From contig NZ_BJVJ01000006.1 in the NCBI RefSeq assembly GCF_007989085.1, positions 104,812-168,811 of the forward strand: 64,000 nucleotides of DNA. The letters run 5' to 3'. Both the position numbers and the translations under genes were made by a program. Position 1 is the first letter of the stretch, and every line of letters starts with the position of its first letter. The stretch comes from Pseudonocardia sulfidoxydans NBRC 16205. GTDB taxonomy: Bacteria; Actinomycetota; Actinomycetes; Mycobacteriales; Pseudonocardiaceae. Of the stretch, positions 1-7,614 are shown piece by piece. The notes beneath the pieces are model-generated. The model saw nothing but the letters and a program-made list of their open reading frames with translations, was not told where the DNA came from and did no database searches.

Positions 1-275
1 AGGCCGTCGGTGACCGACACGGTGGTCATGTTGAGGTGCCCGGACGTCGGGTAGGTGGGCAGGCCGGTGACGTCAACGACGGGTTTGCCGTCCTGGGTGT
101 CGAGGGTGTTGAACGTGGGCCCGGGGCCGAGCGTGACCATGGGGACGGGCACGGTCGCGGCGAGCACGCAGATCGCGAGCAGCCCTACGGCGGCGAGGAC
201 GAGCCGCACGGCGCCGGGCGGGGGGCGGCGGCGGGTGCGTGGGGGCGCGCCGGTGTCGTCGGTGGTCTCCGTCAC
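1..275 (-). CDS. YlbL-family PDZ/Lon-like membrane protease, N-terminal part (cut by window start)
   Basis: Only the first 91 codons are inside the window; the gene runs off base 1. From a GTG at 275 the protein reads a short Arg/Pro-rich cytoplasmic tail, one membrane segment at about residues 23-45, then LGPGPTFNTL and YPTSGHLNMTTVSVTD. The last two motifs are typical of the start of actinobacterial YlbL proteins, which have one membrane anchor, a PDZ domain and a C-terminal Lon-type (S16) protease domain facing outside. The PDZ and protease domains are not visible here. It is transcribed away from hrpB's 3' end, with 137 bases between them holding no gene. Confidence 0.85.
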   Translation of the reverse strand, partial: MTETTDDTGAPPRTRRRPPPGAVRLVLAAVGLLAICVLAATVPVPMVTLGPGPTFNTLDTQDGKPVVDVTGLPTYPTSGHLNMTTVSVTDG

Positions 276-412
276 CGGAGGCCGCCGCGGCGGGCCGTCG
301 TGGTGTGACCGTGCACGTGCGAACTCCCTGGGTGCAGCGTTCCGGTGGCGCCCCCGACCGCCTGATCACCCCGGACGATACGACCCGTTCCTGTGTGAGC
401 CCGCGCGCGGCC

Positions 413-2809
413 TCATCGACGCCTGCGGGTGCCGCGCGACGGGGTGGCGGTGAGGGGGTCGGCGGGCCAGTCGTGTTTGGGGTAGCGGCCGCGGAGCTCG
501 GCGCGGACGTGCGCATAGCCGTTGGCCCAGAAGGAGGCGAGGTCGGCGGTCACGGCGGCGGGGCGGCCGGCCGGGGACAGCAGGTGCAGCAGGACGGGCA
601 GCCGGCCGCCGGCGACGGTGGGGCTCGCGGTCCAGCCGAGCACCTCCTGGAGCCTGACGGCGAGGACGGGCTGGTCGCCGGACCAGTCGAGGGCGATCTT
701 GGAGCCGGTGGGCACCTCGAGGCGTTCGGGTGCCAGCTCGTCGAGACGGTAGGAGACCGAGGGGTCGAGCAGCCCGCGCAGGATCTGCGCGACGTCGACC
801 TTGCCGAGGTCGGCGCGGCGGCGGGCGCGGTCGAGGGGGCCGGTCCACCAGCGGTCGGGGTGGGCGAGCAGGGCCTCGTCGGACACGTCGGGCCACGGTT
901 CACCGAGGACGCGGTGCAGGGTGGCGACGCGGTCGCGCAATGCCCGGGCGTGCGCGGTCCAGTGCAGCAGGCCGAGTCCTTCGGTGCGTAGCCCGTCGAG
1001 GAGCGCGGCGCGGACGGCGGCCCGGTCGGGATCGTGCAGGGGGCGTTCGTCGAGGACGATCGCGCCGAGCCGGTGGACGCGGCGGGCGCGGACGTCGCCG
1101 TCGGCCCAGGCGATCTCGTCGTCGTCGGCGAGCAGCGGAGCGCCGACGCGTTCGGCGAGCTCGCGGTCGGCGGCGGCGGCGAGCCGGACCCGGCCGTGTT
1201 GCGCGCCGGGGGTGCGGTCGGCGACGGCGACGGCGAGCCACTCGTGGTCGGCGAGCCCGCCGGGCGCCTCGACCGCGGTGCCGCCCGCCATGAGGTAGAC
1301 GCCGCCCCCGGTGGCGCGTCGGCGGGCGAGCCGTTCCGGATGGGCGAGGGCGACGACCTCCGCGGCCCCCGCCCCGGTGCCGGGCGTGGTGGGGACGAGC
1401 CGTTCCAGTCGCCGCACCTCGGCTCTCCCGCGGCCGGAGCGCAGGGCGCGCAGGGCGTCGTCGACGTCGCTGCCGGTGGCGAGGGTGTCGTCGTCGAGGA
1501 GGGCGACGGTCTCGGCGGCGAGCCGGGTCCCGGCGGCGGGGGCGCCGTCGAGCAGGGCGCGGGCGAGCCGCGGGTGCAGGCCGAGCCCGGCCATGGCGCG
1601 GCCGCGGGCGGTGACGGCGCCGGAGTCGTCGACGGCCCCGAGCGCGCGCAGGACGGCGCGGCCGGCGGCGAGCGGTCCCTCGGGTGGCGGGTCCCACCAG
1701 GTGAGGCCGGTGCCGTCGGGGGTGCCCCAGTCGGCGAGGTCGAGGGCGAGGCGGGTGAGGTCGGCGGTGCGGATCTCCGGTTCGGGGAAGCGGTTCAGCG
1801 CCTCCCCGGCGGGCCAGCAGCGCACGGCCCGTCCGGGCGCCTCGCGGCCCGCGCGTCCCGAGCGCTGCTCGGCGACGGCCGCCGACACCCGCACGGTGAC
1901 CAGGCCCGCGAGGCCTCGGCGGTGGTCGACGCGCGGGACCCGGGCGAGCCCGGCGTCGACGACCGCGCGCACACCGGGGACGGTGAGGCTGGATTCGGCG
2001 ACGGCCGTCGACAGCACGATGCGCCGCCGCGGTCCGGGGGTGAGTGCCCGGTCCTGCTCGGCGGTGGGGAGTCGCCCGTGCAGGGGCAGGACGTCGGCGT
2101 CGATCCCGTCGAGCGCGGCGGCGGTGCGCCGGATCTCGGCGACGCCGGGCAGGAAGGCGAGCACGTCACCGTCGGCGGGCAGCCCCCGGACGGCGCGGGC
2201 GACGCACGCCTCGATCCGTTCCCCCCGCACGGGCGGGGCGTGGGAGATCTCGACGGGGAACGTGCGCGCCTCGACGGACAGGACCGGCGCGCCGCCCAGC
2301 ACCTCGGCCAGCCGGGTGGCGGCGACGGTCGCGGACGTCGCGAGCAGCCGTAGGTCGGGCCGCAGCCCGGCGCGGGCGTCGAGCAGCAGGGCCAGCAGCA
2401 GGTCGGCGTCGAGGTGACGTTCGTGGCACTCGTCGAGCACGACCGTCGTGACCCCGGCCAGTTCCGGGTCGGCGGCCAGGCGGCGCAGCAGCAGCCCCGA
2501 CGTCACGACCTCGATGCGGGTGTCCGCCGACACCTTCCGGTCCCCGCGGACCGAGTAGCCGACGGTCCTGCCGATCTGCTCACCCAGCAGCGATGCCATC
2601 CGGGCGGCCGCGGCGCGGGTGGCGAGCCGGCGCGGCTCGGCGACGACGACCCGGCCCTCGGCGGCCGCCGCGAGCGCGAGCGGGACGAGCGTCGTCTTGC
2701 CGGTGCCGGGCGGGGCGACGAGCACCGCGGTGCCGTGCGTGGCGACCGTCGCGACGACGTCGTCGAGGTGCTCGCGGACGGGGAGGTCGGGGAGTCGGGG
2801 CAGGCGCAT
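413..2809 (-). CDS. hrpB: ATP-dependent RNA helicase HrpB (DEAH family)
   Basis: 798 residues, normal for HrpB. Walker A APPGTGKTT lies at about 32-40, the Walker B box reads DECH at 126-129, a SAT motif (ATSATV) follows near 160, and QRSGRAGR (motif VI) lies near 317. These are followed by the helicase-associated region and the HrpB C-terminal domain. The family acts on RNA in the cytoplasm, but its substrate is poorly known. The ATG at 2809 gives the usual MRLPRLPDLPV start, just before the helicase core. It is divergent from menE; the 165 bases between them hold a pair of 45-nt palindromes, so any hrpB promoter must overlap or flank these. Confidence 0.93.
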   Translation of the reverse strand: MRLPRLPDLPVREHLDDVVATVATHGTAVLVAPPGTGKTTLVPLALAAAAEGRVVVAEPRRLATRAAAARMASLLGEQIGRTVGYSVRGDRKVSADTRIEVVTSGLLLRRLAADPELAGVTTVVLDECHERHLDADLLLALLLDARAGLRPDLRLLATSATVAATRLAEVLGGAPVLSVEARTFPVEISHAPPVRGERIEACVARAVRGLPADGDVLAFLPGVAEIRRTAAALDGIDADVLPLHGRLPTAEQDRALTPGPRRRIVLSTAVAESSLTVPGVRAVVDAGLARVPRVDHRRGLAGLVTVRVSAAVAEQRSGRAGREAPGRAVRCWPAGEALNRFPEPEIRTADLTRLALDLADWGTPDGTGLTWWDPPPEGPLAAGRAVLRALGAVDDSGAVTARGRAMAGLGLHPRLARALLDGAPAAGTRLAAETVALLDDDTLATGSDVDDALRALRSGRGRAEVRRLERLVPTTPGTGAGAAEVVALAHPERLARRRATGGGVYLMAGGTAVEAPGGLADHEWLAVAVADRTPGAQHGRVRLAAAADRELAERVGAPLLADDDEIAWADGDVRARRVHRLGAIVLDERPLHDPDRAAVRAALLDGLRTEGLGLLHWTAHARALRDRVATLHRVLGEPWPDVSDEALLAHPDRWWTGPLDRARRRADLGKVDVAQILRGLLDPSVSYRLDELAPERLEVPTGSKIALDWSGDQPVLAVRLQEVLGWTASPTVAGGRLPVLLHLLSPAGRPAAVTADLASFWANGYAHVRAELRGRYPKHDWPADPLTATPSRGTRRRR

Positions 2810-2833
2810 CGGGACGAAGTCTGCCCCGGCCGG

Positions 2834-2940
2834 CGAACGTGTCGTGAGCGCGCCCGCACGGCGCTGATCACACGTTCGTGATCAGGGCCCGCCGTCGAGC
2901 GTGTCAGCAGCGCTGCCCGACAGCGCTGATCACACGCCCG
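2834..2940. repeat. Paired 45-nt palindromes, locus A (hrpB/menE intergenic)
   Basis: Two imperfect palindromes, 2834-2878 and 2896-2940, are separated by 17 bases. The first begins CGAACGTGTCGTGAGCGC and ends GCGCTGATCACACGTTCG; the second begins CGAGCGTGTCAGCAGCGCTG and ends with a matching arm. The same 45-nt element, again as a pair with a 16-nt gap, occurs at 18443-18548 and 38492-38597. It sits between the divergent starts of hrpB and menE, where it could fold as two hairpins. The function is unknown; REP/BIME-like behaviour is an inference. Confidence 0.85.
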
Positions 2941-2974
2941 CGTCCGGGGACGTTGTGCGTGACAGGGTTGGACG

Positions 2975-4132
2975 ATGCTGCGCACCGTTCCCGTCGACGG
3001 CTCCCCCCGGTCCGTCGCCACCCTCGCCGACGCGCTGGCCGCGGCGCTCGACGGGACCGGACCCGCCGTCCGACCGGTCGCCGCCGACGCCCCACCCACC
3101 CCGGGCCCCACCGGCGAGCTCCCCGAGGGCGCGGCCGTCGTCGTGTCGACGTCGGGCTCCACGGGCGAGCCGAAGCACGTCGTGCTCACCGCAGCGGCGC
3201 TCACGGCGTCGGCCCGCGCGACCGAGGAGCGTCTCGGCGGTCCGGGGCGCTGGGTCCTGCCGCTGCCCGCGGAGCACGTCGCGGGGGTGCAGGTGATCGT
3301 GCGGGCGCTCCTCGCGGGAGCACCGCCGCAGGTCCAGGACGTCCGGGCCGGGTTCCGGCCCGCCGGGTTCGCCCGCACGACGGCCCGCCTGCCGCACGGC
3401 GCCCGCCGGTACACGAGCCTCGTCCCGACGCAGCTGCTCCGGGTCCTCCGCGAGGGCAGCGGCCCGCTGGACGCGCTGCGCGGGTACGCGGCCGTGCTCG
3501 TCGGCGGGGCCGCGCTCGATCCCGCGCTGCGCGAGCAGGCGCGGGAGGCGGGCGTCCGCGTCGTCACGACCTACGGCATGAGCGAGACCGCGGGCGGCTG
3601 CGTCTACGACGGCGTCCCGCTCGACGGCGTGACCGTCGACATCGACGACGGCCGCATCCTGCTGGGGGGCCCGACGGTCGCGGCCGGCTATCTCGGCGAT
3701 CCCGCCGCCACCGCGGAGTCGTTCGCGGGCGGCCGGTTCCGCACCGGTGACCTCGGGCGGCTCGACGACGGCAGGCTGACGGTCCTGGGCCGGGCCGACG
3801 ACGTCGTCGTCACCGGGGGCGAGAACGTCGCGCCGGCTGCGGTCGAGCGGGTCCTGTCCGCGCAGCCCGGTGTCCGGGACGTGTGCGTCGTCGGCGTGCC
3901 CGATGGCGAGTGGGGCGCGGTCGTCGCGGCGGCGGTCGTGGCCGACGGAGACTTCGAGCGCGACGGGGTGGCGGCGGCCGTCCGCGCCGAGCTCGGCCGG
4001 GCCGCCGTTCCCCGCCGCTGGCTCGCCGTCGGCGAGATCCCTTTGCGCGGCATCGGGAAACCCGACCGGGCCGAGGTCCGTCGACTCCTCAGCGCAACCA
4101 CGACCACGGAGCAGACGTCCCCGATCCGGTGA
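2975..4132 (+). CDS. menE: o-succinylbenzoate--CoA ligase (MenE)
   Basis: 385 residues, the short form usual in actinobacteria. It is an adenylate-forming enzyme activating o-succinylbenzoate with ATP and CoA for menaquinone synthesis. The P-loop-like STSGSTGEPKHV lies at about 58-69, TTYGMSETAGG near 200, FRTGDLG near 250 and the hinge motif RADDVVVTGGENVAP near 270. GKPDRAEVRR near the C-terminus carries the catalytic lysine. menA lies 1.4 kb downstream on the same strand with one secreted-protein gene between, supporting MenE over a generic acyl-CoA ligase. The ATG at 2975 follows AGGGTTGGACG. Confidence 0.92.
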   Translation: MLRTVPVDGSPRSVATLADALAAALDGTGPAVRPVAADAPPTPGPTGELPEGAAVVVSTSGSTGEPKHVVLTAAALTASARATEERLGGPGRWVLPLPAEHVAGVQVIVRALLAGAPPQVQDVRAGFRPAGFARTTARLPHGARRYTSLVPTQLLRVLREGSGPLDALRGYAAVLVGGAALDPALREQAREAGVRVVTTYGMSETAGGCVYDGVPLDGVTVDIDDGRILLGGPTVAAGYLGDPAATAESFAGGRFRTGDLGRLDDGRLTVLGRADDVVVTGGENVAPAAVERVLSAQPGVRDVCVVGVPDGEWGAVVAAAVVADGDFERDGVAAAVRAELGRAAVPRRWLAVGEIPLRGIGKPDRAEVRRLLSATTTTEQTSPIR

Positions 4133-4283
4133 CGATCGCCGCCACACCTTCGGTGGTCGTCACTCTCCGTCGGTTGACCGCGCCGCATTCATCCGGTCTG
4201 CTTCGCGTCAGACGGCACACGCACACCGGCCGTCACACCAGTCACACGGCTGACGACCGTCAGCGGGGTCGGGGGGACGTCGA

Positions 4284-5552
4284 ATGCGAACGGGACTGCG
4301 TGCTGCACTGCTGGCCACCGTGACGGCGGCGCTGGTCGCCGGAACCGTGACACCGGCGGTCGCGGCCGAGTCGACGACGGGAGCGGGCAGCGCCTCCTGG
4401 ACCGCCGACCTCGCGGCGGGCGACGGCACCGGTGTCGACACCGGCTCGGGCAGCGTCGTCCTCGATCCGGCCGCCGCCCACCAGGCCCCTCGCGACGCCC
4501 AGTCCCCCCGCGGCGCCGAGGGAGGCGAGGACGCGGCCACCGGCTACCTGACGCTCGAACCCCGCACCCTGCCCCGGCCCACCGACCAGGTCGACTCCAC
4601 CCTCGACGCCGACCTGCCCCCGGGCAGCGACGTCACCGTCGACGTCCGCGGCCGCAGCGCCAACGGCGGCTGGACCGAGTGGATCCCCAGCACCGCGAGC
4701 TCGCCGACCGAGAGCACCGCACAGCTGCCGGAGACCACGTCGCAGGTGCAGAGCAGGCTCGTGCTCACCGCAACGCCCGGCGCCGAACCGGTCGTCGACG
4801 GGCTGCGGCAGGACGCCCGCCCCACCGCGGTGTCGGAGGGCGCGGAGGACGCCACCACCGAGACCGCGCCCCTGCGCTACAGCGTGTTCGCCACCCGCGA
4901 GGGTCTCGTCGGCGGCACCACCGCCAACGGCCACGTCATCGTCGAACGCGACAAGTTCGTCGCCCTCCCGTCCCGGCGCGCGCTCTCGCCGCGCGACACC
5001 AACGACTACTCGGTGAAGGTCTGCGCCTCCAACGGCCGCTGCTCCTTCGCCCCCGTGTGGGACATCGGGCCCTGGAACACCCGCGACGACTACTGGAACC
5101 CGGGCAACATCCGGCAGAACTGGGGCGACCTGCCCCAGGGCGTCCCGCAGGCGCAGGCCGCCTACCGCGACGGCTACAACGGCGGCAAGGACCAGTTCGG
5201 CCGCAAGGCGCTCAACCCCGCCGGGATCGACCTCGCCGACGGTGTCTTCTGGGACGACCTCGGCCTCAAGGACAACGCGACCGTCACCGTCGAGTACCTG
5301 TGGACCGGGTCGACGAAGCTGTCGAAGGTCGACACCGCCGCCTCCGACGACGCCGCGGCCGACACCGGGTCGGTCGAGGTCCGGTCCGCCCCCAGCGACA
5401 CCGCCGCCGTCGTGGGCGGTGCCGCCGACGGTGCCGCCGTGCCGATCCTGTGCCTGACCGGGGCCTGGCTGCAGATCGGCGTGGGCCAGTACCTGCCCGT
5501 CGGCGCCGTCCCCGGCGCCACGGCTGCGAACGCCTGCGGCACCGCCGGATAG
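4284..5552 (+). CDS. Secreted protein of unknown function with C-terminal SH3-like segment
   Basis: 422 residues. The N-terminus is a clear Sec signal peptide (residues 1-28, ending TPAVAA) and the ATG follows a G-rich Shine-Dalgarno stretch. After a low-complexity linker, the central part (about 195-340) is rich in Trp, Tyr and Asn (VWDIGPWNTRDDYWNPGNI). It has two cysteines close together that may bridge and resembles secreted actinobacterial proteins with a double-psi barrel. Residues about 360-420 look like a bacterial SH3 repeat (SVEVRSAPSDTAAVVGG) with two further Cys. A cell-wall role is an inference. It lies between menE and menA but shows no tie to menaquinone. Confidence 0.75.
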   Translation: MRTGLRAALLATVTAALVAGTVTPAVAAESTTGAGSASWTADLAAGDGTGVDTGSGSVVLDPAAAHQAPRDAQSPRGAEGGEDAATGYLTLEPRTLPRPTDQVDSTLDADLPPGSDVTVDVRGRSANGGWTEWIPSTASSPTESTAQLPETTSQVQSRLVLTATPGAEPVVDGLRQDARPTAVSEGAEDATTETAPLRYSVFATREGLVGGTTANGHVIVERDKFVALPSRRALSPRDTNDYSVKVCASNGRCSFAPVWDIGPWNTRDDYWNPGNIRQNWGDLPQGVPQAQAAYRDGYNGGKDQFGRKALNPAGIDLADGVFWDDLGLKDNATVTVEYLWTGSTKLSKVDTAASDDAAADTGSVEVRSAPSDTAAVVGGAADGAAVPILCLTGAWLQIGVGQYLPVGAVPGATAANACGTAG

Positions 5553-5562
5553 ATTCGACGAC

Positions 5563-6444
5563 GTGGCGACAGCGGCGCAATGGATCGAGGGAGCCCGTCC
5601 GCGGACCCTCCCCACAGCGATCTCCCCCGTCCTCGTCGGAACCGGTGCCGCGCTCGGCTCGGGCGTCATCACCCCCGGGAGGGCGCTGCTCGCCCTGGTC
5701 GTGGCGATGAGCCTCGTCATCGCGGTGAACTACGCCAACGACTACTCCGACGGCATCCGCGGCACCGACGACGACCGCGTCGGCCCGCTGCGGCTCGTCG
5801 GGTCGAAGGCCGCGGCGCCCGCCCAGGTGAAGCGGGCCGCGTTCATCGGGTTCGGCATCGCCGCCGTCGCCGGCCTCGCGCTCGTCGCGATCAGCGGGCA
5901 GTGGTGGCTGCTGGTCGTCGGCGCCGTCTGCATCCTCGGCGCCTGGTTCTACACCGGCGGTACGAAGCCCTACGGCTACGCGGGCCTCGGCGAGGTCGCC
6001 GTCTTCGTGTTCTTCGGACCGGTCGCCGTGCTCGGCACCGTCGTCACACAGAGCGGGGCGCCCAGCCCGCTCGCGATCGTCGCGACGGTCGGCGTCGGCC
6101 TGCTGACGTGCGCGGTGCTCGTCGCCAACAACCTGCGCGACATCCCGACCGACGCCCGCACCGGCAAACGCACCCTCGCGGTGGTGCTCGGCGACGCCGA
6201 CACCCGCAAGCTCTATGCCGGGCTGATCCTGGTCCCGCTCGTGCTCTCCGTCGGCGCCGGGACGCGCAGCTGGCCGATGTTCCTGGGGCTGCTCGCCGTG
6301 CCGCTGGCCGTGCCGCCGGTGCGTCGCGTCCTGCAGGGCGCCGACGGCCGCGCGCTCGTCAAGGTCCTGCAGGAGACGGGCGTGGTGCTGCTGGTCTGGT
6401 CAGTCGCGACGGCCGTCGGTCTCGCCCTGGGGCGCATCGTCTGA
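5563..6444 (+). CDS. menA: 1,4-dihydroxy-2-naphthoate polyprenyltransferase (MenA)
   Basis: 293 residues of UbiA-superfamily prenyltransferase with about eight membrane segments. It joins a polyprenyl chain to DHNA, making demethylmenaquinone in the membrane. The WIEGARPRTLPTAISPV start is typical of MenA. The first Asp-rich site is NYANDYSDGIRGTDDDR (about residues 47-64), and the second region, NNLRDIPTDARTGKRTL, lies near 190. The GTG at 5563, 10 bases after the preceding stop, puts the WIEGARPRT motif at the N-terminus. The last 45 bases overlap, antisense, the 3' end of the DUF4229 gene. Confidence 0.95.
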   Translation: MATAAQWIEGARPRTLPTAISPVLVGTGAALGSGVITPGRALLALVVAMSLVIAVNYANDYSDGIRGTDDDRVGPLRLVGSKAAAPAQVKRAAFIGFGIAAVAGLALVAISGQWWLLVVGAVCILGAWFYTGGTKPYGYAGLGEVAVFVFFGPVAVLGTVVTQSGAPSPLAIVATVGVGLLTCAVLVANNLRDIPTDARTGKRTLAVVLGDADTRKLYAGLILVPLVLSVGAGTRSWPMFLGLLAVPLAVPPVRRVLQGADGRALVKVLQETGVVLLVWSVATAVGLALGRIV

Positions 6445-6765
6445 CGGTGCCCGCTCCACGTCGCGCGGCGGCCCGTCGTCACCGCGCAGGTGGGCGCGGA
6501 CGTCGGCGCGGCGCGCCCGGGAGGCCTCGACTGCCGCGTCGAGGCGGGCGCGCAGCCCGCGGAAGAGCACCATCGACAGCGGCAGTGCCACCACGAGACC
6601 GATGAGCAGTGACAGCAGGAACGGGACTCCGGCGAGGCTCAGCAGGGCCGCGACGACGGCGACGACCGCGATTCTCGCCACAGCGTAAAGGGCGATGGTG
6701 CTCGCGAGGCCGGGACCGTTGCCCGGGGCGCCGGCCTCCGGCGGCGTGGGCGCGGGGGTGGACAT
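6400..6765 (-). CDS. DUF4229 small membrane protein
   Basis: 121 residues from the ATG at 6765 (MSTPAPTPPEAG); a GTG at 6786 would add seven residues. Two hydrophobic segments at about 22-45 and 48-66 are followed by LFRGLRARLDAAVEASRARRADVRAHL, a charged helical tail typical of DUF4229. No enzyme motif is visible. The function is unknown; in other actinobacteria it often lies near menaquinone or cytochrome c genes, as here. The 3' end overlaps menA by 45 bases on the opposite strand, so the two transcripts can pair. Confidence 0.8.
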   Translation of the reverse strand: MSTPAPTPPEAGAPGNGPGLASTIALYAVARIAVVAVVAALLSLAGVPFLLSLLIGLVVALPLSMVLFRGLRARLDAAVEASRARRADVRAHLRGDDGPPRDVERAPSDDAPQGETDGRRD

Positions 6766-7011
6766 GGGGCCGAGCCTACGACGCACGGCGGCGGCTCGTT
6801 CGACCCCGCGCTGACCTGCGCAGACGCGGCGCCTCGCGCGCCCGGGAACTCCGGGACGTCCCCGGGCGTTGACCGAACGGCTCCTCGACGCGGGCAGTCC
6901 CTGACGTCCGATTAGTCCTTTAAGAGCCCTTTACTTCCCGAGAACCGTTCGAGTACCCGGTATCCCAGGTGTCACGATGGCGCGGTAATCGACGAAATGT
7001 GGGAGGTACGA

Positions 7012-7224
7012 ATGTCCACCCCGGCCCAGAACCAGAGCGAGCGACTGCTCACCCCCGGCGAGGTCGCGACCCTGTTCCGCGTCGACCCGAAGACCGTGAC
7101 GCGTTGGGCGTCCGCCGGTCGGATCGGTTCGATCCGCACCCCCGGCGGTCACCGCCGCTTCCGCGAGTCCGAGGTCCGCGGCATGCTGGCCGACCTCACC
7201 AGCGAGGCGACCATCCCGCACTGA
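7012..7224 (+). CDS. bldC: MerR-like developmental regulator BldC
   Basis: 70 residues, one winged helix-turn-helix with no effector domain, the size of Streptomyces BldC (68). LLTPGEVATLFRVDPKTVTRW and RTPGGHRRFRESEVRG are the recognition helix and wing of this highly conserved family. The start at 7012 is set by GGGAGG at 7001-7006. An upstream in-frame ATG at 6997 lies before that site and is rejected. BldC binds DNA cooperatively on direct repeats and delays entry into development in Streptomyces. The 225 bases upstream include an AT-rich patch near 6910-6935, unusual here and a likely promoter region. Confidence 0.95.
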   Translation: MSTPAQNQSERLLTPGEVATLFRVDPKTVTRWASAGRIGSIRTPGGHRRFRESEVRGMLADLTSEATIPH

Positions 7225-7357
7225 GCCACCGTCCGACCGGCCGTGCGAGGCGATGCCCGACAGAGCGTCGCTTCGCACGGCCGGTCGCCCGGCCACCTCA
7301 CGTGATTCTCACGAGGTCTTCGCCCGTCCTCCGCTAGTCTCGTGGGAGGAGGTGGTG

Positions 7358-7600
7358 GTGGTGCTGGTCTTTCTCGTCGCGTTCGTCGGCGCCGCGGTGA
7401 TCGCGCTGCTGATGTGGCGAGCGATGAACACCGAACGGACCCCCGATCGCACCGGAGTGCCCGGCCCCGCCCGGTCGGCACCCGTCCGTCCGCCGCAGCG
7501 CCGCGCCACCGGCCCCGACGACGACCCCGACTTCCTCCGCCAGCTCGACGAGACCGTCAAGCGCCGCGAGGACCCACCACGGGGCGACCAGCAGACCTGA
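7358..7600 (+). CDS. Small single-span membrane protein, unknown
   Basis: About 80 residues. GGAGGAGG at 7345-7352 precedes a run of four GTG codons (7352-7363); GTG at 7358 or 7361 gives the best spacing, so the start is approximate. It has one hydrophobic segment (LVFLVAFVGAAVIALLMW) and then a Pro/Arg-rich charged tail ending DPDFLRQLDETVKRREDP. It lies 130 bases after bldC on the same strand and converges with the ATPase gene, with 14 bases between them. I do not recognise the family. Length, SD and the conserved-looking DPDFLRQL tail support a real gene. Confidence 0.65.
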   Translation: MVLVFLVAFVGAAVIALLMWRAMNTERTPDRTGVPGPARSAPVRPPQRRATGPDDDPDFLRQLDETVKRREDPPRGDQQT

Positions 7601-7614
7601 GGCCCATCCCCCCG

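Noticed and set aside
6787..7011. Riboswitch (c-di-AMP or similar) in the long bldC leader
   Set aside because: AT-rich patch present, but no conserved core of a known riboswitch could be recognised.
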